Shown: positions 11,849 to 24,433, counted from the stretch's first letter. The stretch: DNA of 64,000 nt from Cladorhizidae sp. MBARI D1340-BT2 (GCA_028752905.1 JAQNBH010000012.1:26359816-26423815), one strand, 5' to 3'. Notes: generated by a model not told the origin, from the letters alone. Translations and numbers: made by a program.

Positions 11849-14589
11849 GTAAGTGTAAAAACCAGTAAATTAATTAGCACCATATGCTTACTTGTGTTAC
11901 ATCTGTTTGTTCTTGTGCATGGACCTGTTTCATTCTAAGTGCATGGCTCATTGTCATAAGCAATATTTTAAGTTTACCAAAAAAAATTTGGTCCTGTTCA
12001 CAGACCCATAATTGCCCCCTTACTTCCTTCTCCCTAGGAATGTGCAGTATTAATCTCTGCTTTTAAAATTATTCCTCACAGTTTTCAAAGAGTTCCAGCT
12101 CGATAACGATCATTTCAATTTTAGTACTCGGCCGTGACGATCATTTCCATTTTAGTAAATGTGTCCATAGCTAGAGTATGTTGATGAATAGAGTGGTTAG
12201 TCAGAATGAAACTTCACCTGATCCTAAGGAAGTGTCTCCATCGTGGGCTGGTGTGCTTCTCCCACTATTTTATTTATAACACTCACTCTTTCCCCCCAAA
12301 TCTCAGTTCTCTTTGTTCTGCTGCTTCCTAAGTAGGCTTTGTCTTTTCTCTCTCTCTGTTTTTCTGAAGTCAATTTTTTTCGTTTTCCATTCTGGAAAAT
12401 TAAACAGCTAGTTATTCTGCTTAAAAAGATGGAATCTGCAATCTGCAGCTGTGCAAGTAACTATGATTTTAGTATGCACATGCGCGCAAAAATCCGCTAA
12501 ATCTGTGGGCTTTTGAGAGTGTTGTAGCAGCTTGCATTGTAGTTTTTCATTGGTGGACTTTCTTCTTTGGTCCTAGCCCAGAAAAATGCAGCTGCTAATA
12601 GAGCCAGCCACTGCAGGATGCAAGCATTATCATTTGCAAAATAATAAAGCTAAACTGAGCATTCATGGCAAAATACTGCTGCATCAGCACATCGTGCACA
12701 TAGACATGCTTGTTATTTTGGGAAGGATTCCCTGTGAAAATGTTACTACTATCTAAAATCTAAGTACATATATAGCTATTTCTTTAAACATTTCAGTACA
12801 AAGCATATTCATACCTGTGTTTCCAGAGTAGACATATTGAGTATTAGATTCTAGTTCTGTTTTCTGCATAAGCAGCACAATTCACTTGCCAGGTGCAGCC
12901 AGAGCCAAGTTGTTTTCTGATAACAGTCCCAATTTAATAAGCCCACATTATTTAAGATGGGAGTTCCTATTTACAGTGAAAGTAAGGTACATGTATATAC
13001 ATACATAGATAGAAACATACATATATACATAGCTATGCCTTGGCAATATCAACTGTTCCATACAACTCCCTTGTGAGGGCTCTCTTCACTCACCAACTAG
13101 AAATGAATGCAGGGCATTGTGTGGCAAGCAAAGGTGAAATAAACAATCTATTTGAAATCCCTAGCTGCCAGCCTAATACTATACACTGATCTATAAATTA
13201 TTGATGTCAACAAATTGGATAGTAATATTGAGAAGTAGCTAAGAGAAGTATATTACTCATAGTTGCTGAAAATGACAAAGTAGAAGAGTAGCTAGGTTAG
13301 TCAATGGATGAGGTGAGTGAATGATTTGACAGAGGCTGAAAGAGGAATTCGTTTATAAACTCCTGGCTAGGATAAGCCTAAAACATGCAGCCAATATGTG
13401 AAGCACTTTGTAAGAAGCTTAGAGTTAACAGAGGAGAGGCTGGGTAGAGAGTCGAGATGGCTGAGGTGGCCTCTCTAGGGTGAAGAAAGCTGGAGAAAAG
13501 AAGAGAGTAAAATAAACTACTATGAATGGGTACTAGAGGGATTGGAGGAAGGCAGGTTGATCATTTTGCTAGTAGATATGCTGAGGAATGTTGAGTGATT
13601 AGGTTGGTCGCATGAGAACCTGAATAAGTATGAGCAGAAGCTGAAACAAAAGTTTGGGTCAGAAGAGTCAAAGAGGAAGTTGAAGGAAAAGAACAAGATT
13701 GATTGGGCTGATGAAGCAGAGAGCAAGAGCAGTTTGAGGTTAATTGTAAGGTAGACAGGAATGTGAGGTCCATGGAAGGCTTTGTAAGCATAATTTGATG
13801 CTGTTCTAGCTAGAGAGAGAGGGTTCCAACAATGGTTTCATCATTGTCAGACAAAGAACAAGCAGTGGATATCTTCTGAGGTAGCTACATATTTGATGGT
13901 GATGTTCCTTCACAACACTCACTTTGCATGGATCTTTGTATTCTAAACATCCCCAAATATTTCCTCTCATAATTATGAGTAGCTACAATCTTCCTCATAG
14001 ACTCAAGATGACTCACAGATATGCCTAATGCTAGACATAACAACACTTTCCATCACACATGACAATCAACTAAATATAATTTCTAAACCAGTTAATATCA
14101 CCCCACCCAATAATCTGCCACATTTTCCAGATGCAAGATATTAGATGTAGTATATGTGTATGTGTTCTCTTTAGCATATTAGTAATGTAATCTTTGATGT
14201 TAAAGTGCCCCATTTTTTTAGGTCTCCACTGGTGATTAGTACTGATTAATGATATTCGAGTTGTTAATTGTCACATGCAGATAATATGTATGGCAGTGTT
14301 CACCAGGGTCGATGATGTGATGGAGAATGCTGTGTTTATGCCTCCTACATCAGTGACACATCTGGGGCTATAGGAAACATTGTTACTAGCATTTCATTAG
14401 AAATAAGCTGTTTCTGTAGGTCTTCTTTGTGCTGCTTGATGATGAGTTACAACACAGTCCATTCTGAATGGATTTCATCCAATGAAATCAAAGCACGTTT
14501 TGTAAACTTTTCATCTTCAACAGATTTAGGAACCATTTCTTTACCATAATGGCCAACCACCGTATCTTTTCCATGTGTGCACAATCAGG
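11849..14589. other. Start of the long predicted intron; no gene seen
   Basis: About 2.7 kb without recognisable genes. A local direct repeat around CGATCATTTC (12100-12160) and weakly open frames at 13520-13791 (minus) lack domain support. Confidence 0.5.
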
Positions 14590-15922
14590 TCAATCAAATT
14601 TTGGAAGCTTCCTAAAATCAAAGCTGCTAAAGGATGATACTACACCTTGAGTGCAAAAATAGCTTTTGATGTTGCTTGTCAAGTCATTATGAAATGGTTT
14701 AGCTACTTTTTCCCAGAAGCATATAACATTTTCTATTGTAACTTTCATTTCAGTAGCTGCCTCTAGATCCTCACCATCATCCAACAGCTGCAAGACCTAG
14801 TTTGCTACAGGATTTGCAGCAACATTCAGTGTTAGTAGTGTAAACTCAACCAGGCTTGATATTGCAGTCAAATCAATTAGACCTTCTCAACTTAGTTACT
14901 TGAGGTAAAGCATAATCTAACAAAAAGATCTGCCACAGTTAAATGCTTGGAGAGGGCTTTATCTGGCCCTGGAGCTTCTGTCTCATTTGTTGTTCAGTAT
15001 ATTTTGTTAAGGGTGACTACTGTGGCACTGCTTTTACACACTATTCATGTGTTATCTAGTGGGTATCTGAAGGGTTTTAATCTCAGGCATATCGAGTAGT
15101 CACTGAATCTAGTCACTGAATCTCTTCTAGTGACTCACTTCTTTTAGGGAAATAGTGGAAAAATTTGCATAGTGATGTCAAATACATGCTTAATTTCTAG
15201 AGTAGAGTTAGTTTGAACACAAGCAAGTTGAAGCATCTGGCATTGGCACTGCACAAACAATGCATGAGGAGAATTCTTCTTTGGTACTACTCTGAACTCC
15301 ACTTTTTTTCCACGGGAAGTTGTTGCCCCATTAACCCCCATGCCCACAAGCTTGCTGACTGGTATATTATTCCACTATAAGAAATCAACCAGAGCGGACT
15401 GTATAGTGCTGGCATCAGTCTTCTTTAAAGTGATGATGATATTCATGAAGTGCTCTACTATTACTCCCTTTTCAGACAAACAACAGATGATAGAAGTTGT
15501 TCTACTGTAGTAATGTCTGTACACTCATCAGCCATTAAATTATCAAACTCTGCTCCATGAATACACTCAAGAGGAGTTCCTCAATCCACTGGCGAATTGC
15601 TGACATAAATTCTCCAATAGCATCTTTTGATGTGTATTTAGAATTTTTCAGCGCTCTCGACTGGTTTATAGGTTTTCACCTATCTTAAAATTAAGCCATG
15701 AAAGTTGGTAGTATCAGCAATATGTGGCCATGCTTATCTTCCTCTCCTATATTCTGCAGTTGTTGAACTAGCTCCCTCCTCCTCTGCTCTGGAACTTGCT
15801 GATTCTACTTCACAAGACTGCACATGAACATCACTATGGGAGTGAGCTCGCTTTTTTCCCCGATTGAAGGCTTCGTTATCCATGCTCCTCCAGTTCTTTG
15901 GAGGGGTTGCCTTTTGCAGCAT
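14590..15922 (-). pseudogene. hAT transposase relic (KIAA1586/ZMYM-like type), minus strand
   Basis: Read right to left, an N-terminal piece near 15734-15922 has ATPPKNWRSMDNEAFNRG and an acidic Ser-rich stretch. The middle piece (15144-15347) has GMGVNGATTSRGKK, corresponding to the catalytic-domain D-G-A box region, and SPHALFVQCQCQMLQLACVQ, the C/H..H.LqL strand common to these transposases. A downstream piece (14590-14793) has QLLDDGEDLEAATEMKVT and ends in SSFDFRKLPKFD. Stops and frame changes separate the pieces. The C-terminal dimerisation motif with SVERxFS was not found before 14590. A dead copy lying inside the predicted host intron, opposite to host transcription. Confidence 0.75.
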
Positions 15923-16114
15923 ATCTTACAGAGCACCACATGATGGTCTTCACTGTGCTCAAGCCATGGAAACAAATCCTACCATTTCATGGTGTACATC
16001 CTGATACTCACAAGTGGACAAGACTTAGAGAGGCACTTTACAGAAGTAGCTGTAGATTGAGAGACATAATGCTTTTTAGGAAGTGGTGCTTCGGAGCAAT
16101 CAGTCTCTGAGTTT

Positions 16115-16590
16115 TCTGATTCAAGTCACTAGCACTAGCATAAGGAGGTCTGATTCGAGTCACTAGCACTAGCATAAGGAGGTCTGATTCGAGTCACTAG
16201 CACTAGCATAAGGAGGTCTGATTCGAGTCACTAGCACTAGCATAAGGAGGTCTGATTCGAGTCACTAGCACTAGCATAAGGAGGTCTGATTCGAGTCACT
16301 AGCACTAGCATAAGGAGGTCTGATTCGAGTCACTAGCACTAGCATAAGGAGGTCTGATTCGAGTCACTAGCACTAGCATAAGGAGGTCTGATTCGAGTCA
16401 CTAGCACTAGCATAAGGAGGTCTGATTCGAGTCACTAGCACTAGCATAAGGAGGTCTGATTCGAGTCACTAGTACTAGCATAAGGAGGTCTGATTCGAGT
16501 CACTAGCACTAGCATAAGGAGGTCTGATTCGAGTCACTAGCACTAGCATAAGGAGGTCTGATTCGAGTCACTAGCACTAGCATAAGGAGG
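16115..16590. repeat. 34-bp satellite, exactly 14 copies
   Basis: Unit starts TCTGATTCGAGTCACTAGCA and ends CATAAGGAGG. The array is 476 bp, exactly 14 x 34. Copies are almost identical; I see one A-for-G change in the first copy (TTCAAG) and one T variant near 16470 (CTAGTACTAG). Such homogeneity implies recent amplification. Confidence 0.95.
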
Positions 16591-16813
16591 TGGCCTTGGA
16601 TTAGAAGAGCTCTGATCCAAATGAAAAACATATTTAGCTTTCTAAATACCCTTTAGCATCCATCTGTATACAGTTGATATAATCCTATTTTTATATTTGC
16701 CAAGTCAAGCTGAGTGAGCTGTCCATTTTGCCGAGATGACAAGTATAGTGACAAGTATAGAAAGTCATTTAATAACCACTTGAAATACACCCTTTTCAAG
16801 GAGTGGCTTTTTA

Positions 16814-16985
16814 ATCACTGACCAAGTCAGCTACTCTGTCTGCCTCCTATTTCTCTCTATTCTAGTGTGGGTGTTGAATCACCGACTAGGCCAGCTACTC
16901 TGCCTGCTATTTCTCTCTATTCTAGAGTGGGTGTCGAATCACTGACTAGGCCAGCTACTCTGCCTGATATTTCTCTCTGAAATTA
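16814..16985. repeat. Three-copy tandem repeat of about 60 bp
   Basis: Three imperfect copies around AATCACTGAC(C/T)A(A/G)G followed by CAGCTACTCTGCCTG and ATTTCTCTCT. Non-coding. A C-run near 17012-17023 follows. Confidence 0.8.
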
Positions 16986-17139
16986 CATCAGAATCATTCT
17001 AAGAAGACCTAGCCCCCCCCCCCCCTATGAAAACAAAAATCAAAAACAGATGACAGTGGGATGCCTCCAGGTGGAACACAAATAAATGTTTTCAGTAGAC
17101 TTTCTAGGAATTACTGGGAGTGTTGAGGGGTTGCTAGGA

Positions 17140-17790
17140 CCAGCTGATTAACATGGCAACCAGGAAAATGTGTAGGGCATGTAACCACAATTCTTAGGTT
17201 CTCTTTCTCTGACCCAAGCTTCCACCTCCCTTGGTATCAGCTCACATACACATTCTTCTTCCAGAACTTCTTGTAACTCTTGCATAGTAGCACAATGTCT
17301 TGTCCACAATAGGTCACGTCAATCCTTTTCCCAGCTACAGCGAAAGACTTTCCTCTCCTTCGTGTGCCCTCCTTGAATCTCTTTTAGTAAGTGAGTGGAC
17401 CAATGCCATGTGCTTCCAGTATTGCATCCTTCATGGCATGGTAGTCCTTGGGTGTTTTGTCACTTGCTGCAACATACGCCTGGTAAAGTTTTCCAGTTCA
17501 CTAATCCAACTGACTCAGCCAGTGCTCCTTTGGAACTCTGTGGGTGTTTGCAGATCTCTAAGAGGTATTGCTCAACATCGATGTTCCCTTCATCCATTCT
17601 TGGGACTGTTACCAACTGCTGATGCTTGATAGAATCCTCTGAGTCTTCTCGGTTTCTCCAACACCTAGATTCATCTCTCAGGCTTTTTCTGTCCATCACT
17701 CATCTCATCATCTGTTTGAAGCATTTATTTACTTCTCTTCCTTCCTCAGCACAAGTTTTCTCGGCCTCTTGCCTTAAGCTGCATAGTCTG
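17140..17790 (-). pseudogene. LTR-retrotransposon gag remnant (SCAN-like), minus strand
   Basis: Reverse-strand frames yield a run typical of SCAN-like gag regions of Ty3/Gypsy elements: VPRMDEGNIDVEQYL near 17560-17600 and then, across frame changes, LQTPTEFQRS..., TKHPRTTMP, and an ECVCELIPREVEAWVRERK stretch near 17220-17290. SCAN/gag capsid-like domains assemble particles; this one has several frameshifts. It has the same orientation as the Gypsy relic at 19090-21600, but that relic has its own gag, so this is probably a second element. No LTR identified. Confidence 0.55.
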
Positions 17791-18172
17791 CATCAACATC
17801 TCTAAGGTTACCTGGAATTGTGGTGCTGGACGATGCTGCGCTCTCCTCTTGTGAGATGCAGTATTGGCCACTATTTCTTTGTTGTCTTGTATTTATTCGT
17901 GAATGGACTCCTCCGCATTCTCAATGGCCTCATACTCGTGTTTGTCCCTTTCTCCCCCTCCTTCTTCTGAGGTAGAATACCTGCTCTCCTTGTATATAGT
18001 TCACTGACGAGTAGCCATCTTCCTAGAATCGATAGGTTGTGAAACCATTGATGAGAATTCCCTCATTTCCAATCGTGAGAGTTCTTCAGTACACCCAAGT
18101 TGTGTTGGTATTTCCAAAGTTCCTAGCTCCCACCAAATATGAGGGTTCTTTCTATGGGGGAAGTGGTGCATA
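17791..18172. other. No gene seen
   Basis: A spacer rich in CTC/TTC on the plus strand; it could be more of the gag relic but is too decayed to assign. Confidence 0.4.
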
Positions 18173-18901
18173 TGTTCCATCCAATCTATGAATCTGCCCA
18201 ATCTATAGATTGCGCAGCACAATCTATGAATTCATAGATTGTGCTGCACAATCTATGAATGCCCATCTATTGCCTGCCAATCAATACACTTCAAAACATG
18301 GTAGCATATTAACACCCTTTGCAACAGAGAACAGAGAAAGTGATGATTGCAACTGAGAGTATAATGATGTAGAAAAAAGTGATACTGAGAAAAAGTTCCA
18401 CATGGACTTGGCAGATAAAGACCTAAGTGACATGGCAAGTGTAGCTAGAGCCAAAAAAGATATAATGCACAGTTTGTAATACCCACGAACACTCGCACAA
18501 CTGCTATAGTCCCCAAATGTAGAGAAACTTGCCTCACAAACAGCTCTTCTCCTTCTTCTCTTTTCATGGGAGTAGTGCGGGCTTTGTAAATTCCCGTCGA
18601 CTATCCCATATTGTTTAGGTGGGTTTGGATATTTTACTTGCACACTAGCTCAGTATAACTAGTCGATAATAAGTAAGTACTGGTCGATATGTTCCATCCA
18701 ATCTATGAATCTGTTGCCAAGGGTGTTAATATGATACCATGTTTTGAAGTGTATTGATTGGCAGGCAATAGATTGTCATTCATAGATTGTGCAGCACAAT
18801 CTATAGATTGGATGCCAATATAGATTGGCATCTAATCTATGAATTCATAGATTGTGCTGCACAATCTATAGATAGGGCAGATTCATAGATTGGATGGAAC
18901 A
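18173..18901. repeat. Inverted pair of TGTTCCATCC MITEs (foldback)
   Basis: A complete copy spans 18690-18901. It starts TGTTCCATCCAATCTATG, ends as the complement GGATGGAACA, and is flanked by TA on both sides, which suggests a Tc1/mariner-type TA target. A truncated copy at 18173-18325 carries the matching arm, and the two lie in inverted orientation around 365 bp of other sequence. Both contain repeated AATCTATGAATTCATAGATT and TTGTGCTGCACAA palindromes, so the region can form a large foldback. Confidence 0.85.
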
Positions 18902-19089
18902 TATATATATAGAGAGAGAGTGTGTCAGGCTATTGTACAGGTAGCACAGAGGCCACTGCTCAGGATAAAGATTCAATTGTTTACATACAACAGACAACAA
19001 CTTAGTCAGCAACCAAACCAATTCTCTCTAGCTAGAGACCCTCATCACATGATCCAACCCACCACAATACAAACCACAACACAAGCCAC

Positions 19090-21600
19090 AACACAAAACA
19101 TACCTAATAAGGTGCTAAAGTCCACATGGGAGGAACATAAAACATCAATTAATTTAATGCCTCCTCACACTCATAGTTTATTGGGAGCCACCTTTTGTAG
19201 ACTTCATAGAGTGGCCCCGCCCTACCGGCACAGTCTGGGCCAAACTCCAGTAATAGATGGTGCTACCTTAGAAGGCTCGAAGCCCCTTCTTGTCATGTGG
19301 TCGTCTATATTCCCTGATGGCCTTAACTCTTGCCTCGGGAACCTTAATTTTCCCCAGTCCTACCTCATAGCCTAGTTATGTCAAGGGCATGGGCACCCCC
19401 ACTCACATTTAGTAGGGCTCACTGTAAGGCCTGCCTGCCCCAAGGGGACCTAGCATGGCTCTAATGTGCCACACATGCTCCTTCCAGGACTTGGAGTAGA
19501 TGAGCACATCATGTATATATGTGCTGGAGAAGCTGGCCTGCCCCTCCAGCGCTTGATCCATACAGTGCTGAATGGTGGCAGTGCATTCTTTAGGATGAAA
19601 GGCATGCGTGTAAAAGCATATTTGTTAGATTTGCCCCAGGGGGTACAAAATGCTATCTTAGACTTGCTCTTATCCTCCATCTGCTGCCTGGCAAGCACCC
19701 AAACCTCCTCTGACCCATCGGCTTAGTTAGGGAGGGGCTCGTCTCTAGCCTTGATGTCATCCTTCTCTAAGCCCATAAGGTGATCTGTCTCAACCGGATC
19801 GGCCCAAGGTTCATTATCTTCCACCTCTGCTTCCATAATTCCTGCCTCACCACCAGCTTCAATAACATTACCATTTCCTCGTCTTTCCTTTCCTCCTTCG
19901 CCACTGCCTACTGCTGCCCTTTCCTACAGCTGAGGATGACTACGGCCTGCCTCTGTGGTGGCTCTCTCAACTGGGCCTGCTGCCAAAGAAAGTGAACTCT
20001 ACTGATCAACTGTGGGCTGCCTGGGTTTTTGTTTGCCACTCTTCCCGTTACAGCTACTGCCGGCAGTTACTACCACCATTGGGGATTTGGATACTGCCCC
20101 ATCCTTAGCGTCTGCTACAAGGTCTTCTGCCCTTTCTCTTTCCTGGGCCTGGCTCTAAGCCCTCGCAATGGCCCTAGCCTTGGTGTGTACACAGACATAT
20201 GATCATTATTAGGCTTCCTTCCTAATAACAATGACCTAGTCACAGGATGGTCTGTGCCCAGTAAAATATCCGGGCCATCATCCCTCAAGACAACAACTTG
20301 GAGGGTCGGTACTACTCCTTCCACAGCCACTTCCACCTTGGCCTCCCTTAAATAGGTAACGGACATGTCTGCTAAAGTATCTTGTACTTGGCCACCAGTG
20401 TACTGATGTGCATCAAACCTGTTTGCCCCAATGTCCAAGATAAACAGACACTCAATACCGTTGACCTTGCCCGTTGCCTTAAGGCTGGTTCACAACACGA
20501 CGCTGGCTGAGCGTTACATTGCATTGAATGTTGTCAATTGACCTTTGATCTGAACCACCGTCGACATGCGATGTTCTGATTGGTCTGACACTGCGTTTCA
20601 GATGCTGGATTAGAAAGAAGTTCTAAACCAGCGTCTGAAATGCAGCGTCGGACCAATCAGTGCCCGTCTTTGTTGAGCCTGATTCAAAGGTCAATTGATT
20701 CCAATCAACGCAATGCTCGGCCAGCGTTGTGTTGTGAACCAGCCTTTACTCTCTGGCAAACATGGGCCTGGGGAGTTTCTGGGCATTCGTTTCTGTAGTG
20801 CCTCATTTTTTCTGACAGTTAAAACAAGTTATTGAGCTTCTATAGGACTACTAAATCCATCTCTCGACCGACTACACATTTGGCTACCCCAACCCTGCCC
20901 CAAAGGCCTGCCCCCCTCTGCCTCTACTACTGAGTGACTTACCTTCGCTGTTGATTGGGTTGGGCTACTCCTTGGCTCCTCCATTAGATCCTCCTTCTGT
21001 TCCTTCATGTCACCTCCTAGTGGAGTACTGTGTCAGATTCGGGTCATTCTCCTGAGCATTTTCCTCCTCGCATAGAGATCCTTTGACTCCCAGAGTTGCT
21101 TTATTATGTCGATTTGTCGAAAGGTTGATTCTGACTTTCCGTTAGTAACATCAGTGTTTCTTCGGACAAGTGTTGGGTGAGGAACCCATTGAAAATTTCA
21201 TTTATGGCTTCCTTTGGAGTTTTTACTAGCCTGTTCAAGGCCCTCAAGGCCTCCCTCAACAATGTCACTTGTCCTTCTTCAACGCTAGGCTTAGACAGTC
21301 AAAATAATCGCCTGGCTTGTTCTAGAGTAGCTCCCAGTTGGTTGAGCATCGCTGCCTTGAAGTGCGAGTAAGACATCCCAGCTTCCGGCACAATCTCCTG
21401 TACTGCCAGTAGTGCCTTTCCTGGCAGCTGCTTCCTGATAATTCCGACCCAATCATCGCTGGGGACCCTGGCCTTGTTCATTGCTAGTTCGAAATTGTCA
21501 ATGTAGGCCTCAGGATCAGTGAGATCATCCCACGTCTTCAAATTTTGACGTGCTGCATGCCCCTCCTTATTGAGGTACATCTCCACGGGTCTAGCTCCAG
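19090..21600 (-). pseudogene. Ty3/Gypsy retrotransposon internal region, minus strand
   Basis: Order on the minus strand is as expected for gag-pol. Gag lies at 21299-21586 (TWDDLTDPEAYIDNFELA). A CCHC knuckle lies near 20780-20830 (CFNCQKK, frameshift, then HYRNEC). An aspartic-protease-like part is at 20115-20470, where LDIGANRFDAHQYTG replaces the usual LDTGA, and ILLGTDHPV follows. Reverse transcriptase is at 19450-19698 (AFCTPWGKSNKYAFTRMPF, then AHIYMM where YxDD is expected), and RT/RNase H connection motifs run to about 19090 (KGLRAF-like, GPDCAGRAGPLYEV). Integrase and LTRs were not found. Stops, frame changes and the loss of YxDD show that it is dead. A MITE interrupts it at 20482-20745. 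It lies inside the predicted host intron, opposite to the host gene. Confidence 0.85.
20482..20745. mobile_element. 264-bp palindromic MITE, Harbinger-like, with TTA duplication
   Basis: Terminal inverted repeats begin AGGCTGGTTCACAACACGAC and end with the near-complement GTTGTGAACCAGCCT. The whole element is close to a perfect inverted repeat (GCGTTTCAGATGCTGG against CCAGCGTCTGAAATGC at the centre). It is flanked on both sides by TTA (20479-20481 and 20746-20748), the TWA target duplication of PIF/Harbinger elements. It lies between the knuckle and protease regions of the Gypsy relic, so it inserted later. Confidence 0.9.
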
Positions 21601-21659
21601 CCTCTTGACTTCGAATTGATGTCGTTCCACCTCTTTAGCCACCCTTTCCTTCTCCCTTA

Positions 21660-21800
21660 CCCTTGGACTGCTAACTATCGGAGCTAGTGATATTGTGTGT
21701 GCAGTGGAACCTCCCCTATCCTTGTGTTCCTAACTATGGTAGCTAGTAATATTGTGTGTGCGGTGGAACCTCCCTTACTCTTGGGCTCCTAACTACTCTT
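21660..21800. repeat. Degenerate tandem repeat, family C
   Basis: About two and a half copies of a 60-70 bp unit with CTAACTAT(C/G)G(G/T)AGCTAGT, ATTGTGTGTGC and GTGGAACCTCCC. The same unit recurs just after the Death-domain exon at 27780-27960. Confidence 0.75.
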
Positions 21801-21903
21801 TGTGGCACTTTTTCTACCAGCCTTTTCTATAGAAATTAAGTTTAGTAATGGGGGTGTGAACAGTGCGTGCTATAGCATAATTATTATAACCACAGAATCA
21901 ATG

Positions 21904-24433
21904 CATTGTTGCCATAGTGTTGGATTTTATCGAAACTGTTTGGATTTTTTACCATTGACATTTCATGCATATCAGACCATGTGCAGCCTATTTCTAAACC
22001 ACTCTCTGTGGTATAAGCTGGGTGTGGTCATTTGGTGGTCACCTGGTCTGTGCATGAATATTTATGTGGTCACTTGGTCTTCCTGCACAGTCCTGTGTTA
22101 TTATGTGGTCTCCTCGTCTGTGCAGGAATATTCCTGCACTGTCCTGTGTTCAGCCAGGTCTGTGCAGGATTATGCCTGCAGAGCCAGAACCTTTTGATCT
22201 ATGTGCATGCTCATGCATGAGCTATCTGGTTGGGTATTTAAAGCCTGATTTGTGCAAGAGTTAGAATCTTTCACAGTGAGTGTCAGAGAGAGTTAGCTAT
22301 GGCATCTTCAGAACCCAGTACTTCAAGGTTACCAGAAGAAGATTCTTTAGATATGGATTCTAACTCTGATAATGAGGTTTCACAAATTGACATTGACAGT
22401 CAAATCTCTGTATCTATCAGGTCTTCTAAGTCTGCCAAAAAAGTGATTGTGTGTCTATCGTAGACAGTATACAAAGACTTTCCCATGGGCCTCAACTTTG
22501 AGAAAGGGATTTTCTTTTGCCTTCTGTATGAAGTGCTCTTGTGATATAAACCTTGGAAGATGTGGTACTAGAGATCTCAGGAGACATCAGGAAACGAAAT
22601 TACACAAACACTCAGAAAAAGATGGTGTGGGTGTACTGCCTCTACAGTCCTACTTTGGGCCAATAAGAGAGGAGTCTGTAATCCGTGCAGAAGTACTCTT
22701 TGCATATTTCCTTGGAGAGCACCATCTTGCCTTTCAATTGGGAGATCATTGGACCAAACTATTCAAGTTGATGTTTCCTGATTTTTCTATTGCTAAAGAC
22801 TTTAAGTGCAGTCGTAGTAAAGCAACAGCTTTGTTGAAAGTTATTGCGCAGGATTGTTCGAAAACTATTTCCACAGCAGTTAGAGAGACTAAATACTTCA
22901 GCCTCCAAACTGATGGGACAACTGATATTACCGTTACACAACAAGCTGCTATTAGGCTTCGATTCTTCGATAACACCCAAGGACAGGTGAGATGTGTCTT
23001 CTTTACCCTAGAGAGTGTAGAGAGAGCAACTGCAGAGCTGCTATTTAATGCAATCGATAAGCATTTTTAAGAAACCACCACCCTCCTTTATGATAATCTT
23101 GTCGGATTAGGTACAGATGGGACCAATGTAATGTTGGGAGCACGAAATTTAGTGATGTCACGGTTACGATATAAGCAACCAGCTCTACATTGTGATTGTC
23201 ACATAGCAGCACTAATAGCAAATGAGGCCTGCAAAGTCTTGCCTGATGAATTGGAAGATCTGACAACTGATGTATGGTATTATTTCCAGAAGAGCCCAAG
23301 GAGGCTGCGACAGTTTGAAGAATTTCAGAGTTTTGTGGAATGCAAGCCACACAAGTTGTTAAAAGCATGCCAAACACGATGGCTCAGCCTTGAAGTTTGT
23401 GTAAATCTTCTTATCGAGTAATATGAAGCCTTACTCTCATACTTTCGAAGTACTGAGGATAAGCAGGCATTAGTGAGAAGATTAAAAAGTGTACTTGAAA
23501 AGCCTCTGACCAAAGCTTACTTGCTCTTTCTATGTCCTGCATTACCAATTGTTAATAATTTCAACAGGTACATGCAGCAGCAATCTCCAATTCTTCATGT
23601 TCTCTACCAAGAGCTCGATGGCTTAATACGAACATTTCTCTTGCGGTTGATTAATTCTGAGTATGTGTGTGCTGCTGAACATGTTTCACAAGTGTGTATT
23701 GATAACTCAGAAGAGTATCTCCCTTTACACGAAGTTTTCGTATGTCACAACACACTATCATACCTTGAAAAAGAGGATGGATTATCATCTGAAGATGTGA
23801 GAAAATTTCGGGAGATTATCCACGCTTGGTGGATTGCTGCAGCCAAGGGAGCTGTCAAACGAATACCTATGAGTCACTAGTTACTCTCCAATCTCGAATG
23901 GCTTCAACCAGACTTACAACAATACAGTATGGCTGGTCAGGTGCTTGCTGCAGCAGAGTGTGTTCCTTAGGTAGTTCAAATTTCTGCACGTCGCCATTAC
24001 CTCCTAAAGTCACGGGCATCACAGAGGTGGATAAGTATTGGCATGCTATCAACCAAATCAAAGACTTCTTGGAAACTGAGTATCGCTACTCCACATTGGC
24101 AAAACTCGCAAAAGCCATTCTAGTTATGCCCCATGGCAATGCTGATACCGAACGTTTATTCTGCCACATTGGTCTCAACAAAACGAAGCACAGAAACAGA
24201 CTAGGAATTTCTACATTAAATTCACTTTTAACATTGCAATTCAATGTTCCTAAAAAATGCTATGAAATTAAACCGAACACTGAAAAATTAAAGACATGTG
24301 TAGATGCTAAGAACACACTATGTTATTTCTCATGAAATTGTTGTTTGGATTTTGTTGGATTTTTTGTTGCCAAAATTTTTTGATAACACAGGCGAGTAAT
24401 TTGGAAATTACCAAAAAAATTATGGCAACACTG
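21904..24433 (+). mobile_element. hAT element, probable termini
   Basis: The left end reads CATTGTTGCCATA and the right end is the complement of CAGTGTTGCCATAA (24420-24433), a plausible 13-14 bp terminal inverted repeat. The expected 8-bp duplication is not conserved (AATCAATG versus CAAGTCTG). The left subterminal region 22020-22200 has degenerate direct repeats around TGGTC and CTGTGCAGGA, as transposase-binding regions often do. It encloses the relic at 22299-24335. Confidence 0.55.
22299..24335 (+). pseudogene. hAT transposase relic (ZNF862/KIAA1586-like)
   Basis: The frame opens at ATG 22299 (MASSEPSTSRLPEEDS), then shifts by one near 22445. There follow a C2H2/TTF-type zinc finger (CMKCSCDIN ... 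RRHQETKLHKH), the core with SLQTDGTTDITV (first catalytic Asp region), a TAA stop at 23068, GLGTDGTNVMLG, the CDCHIAALIANEA strand and ACQTRWLSLEVCV, then another stop near 23421. The C-terminal dimerisation segment is VMPHGNADTERLF ... RNRLGISTLNSLL (23826-24335). Length is about that of a full transposase, roughly 670 codons. At least two stops and three shifts make it inactive, but it is better preserved than the other hAT relics. Confidence 0.88.
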
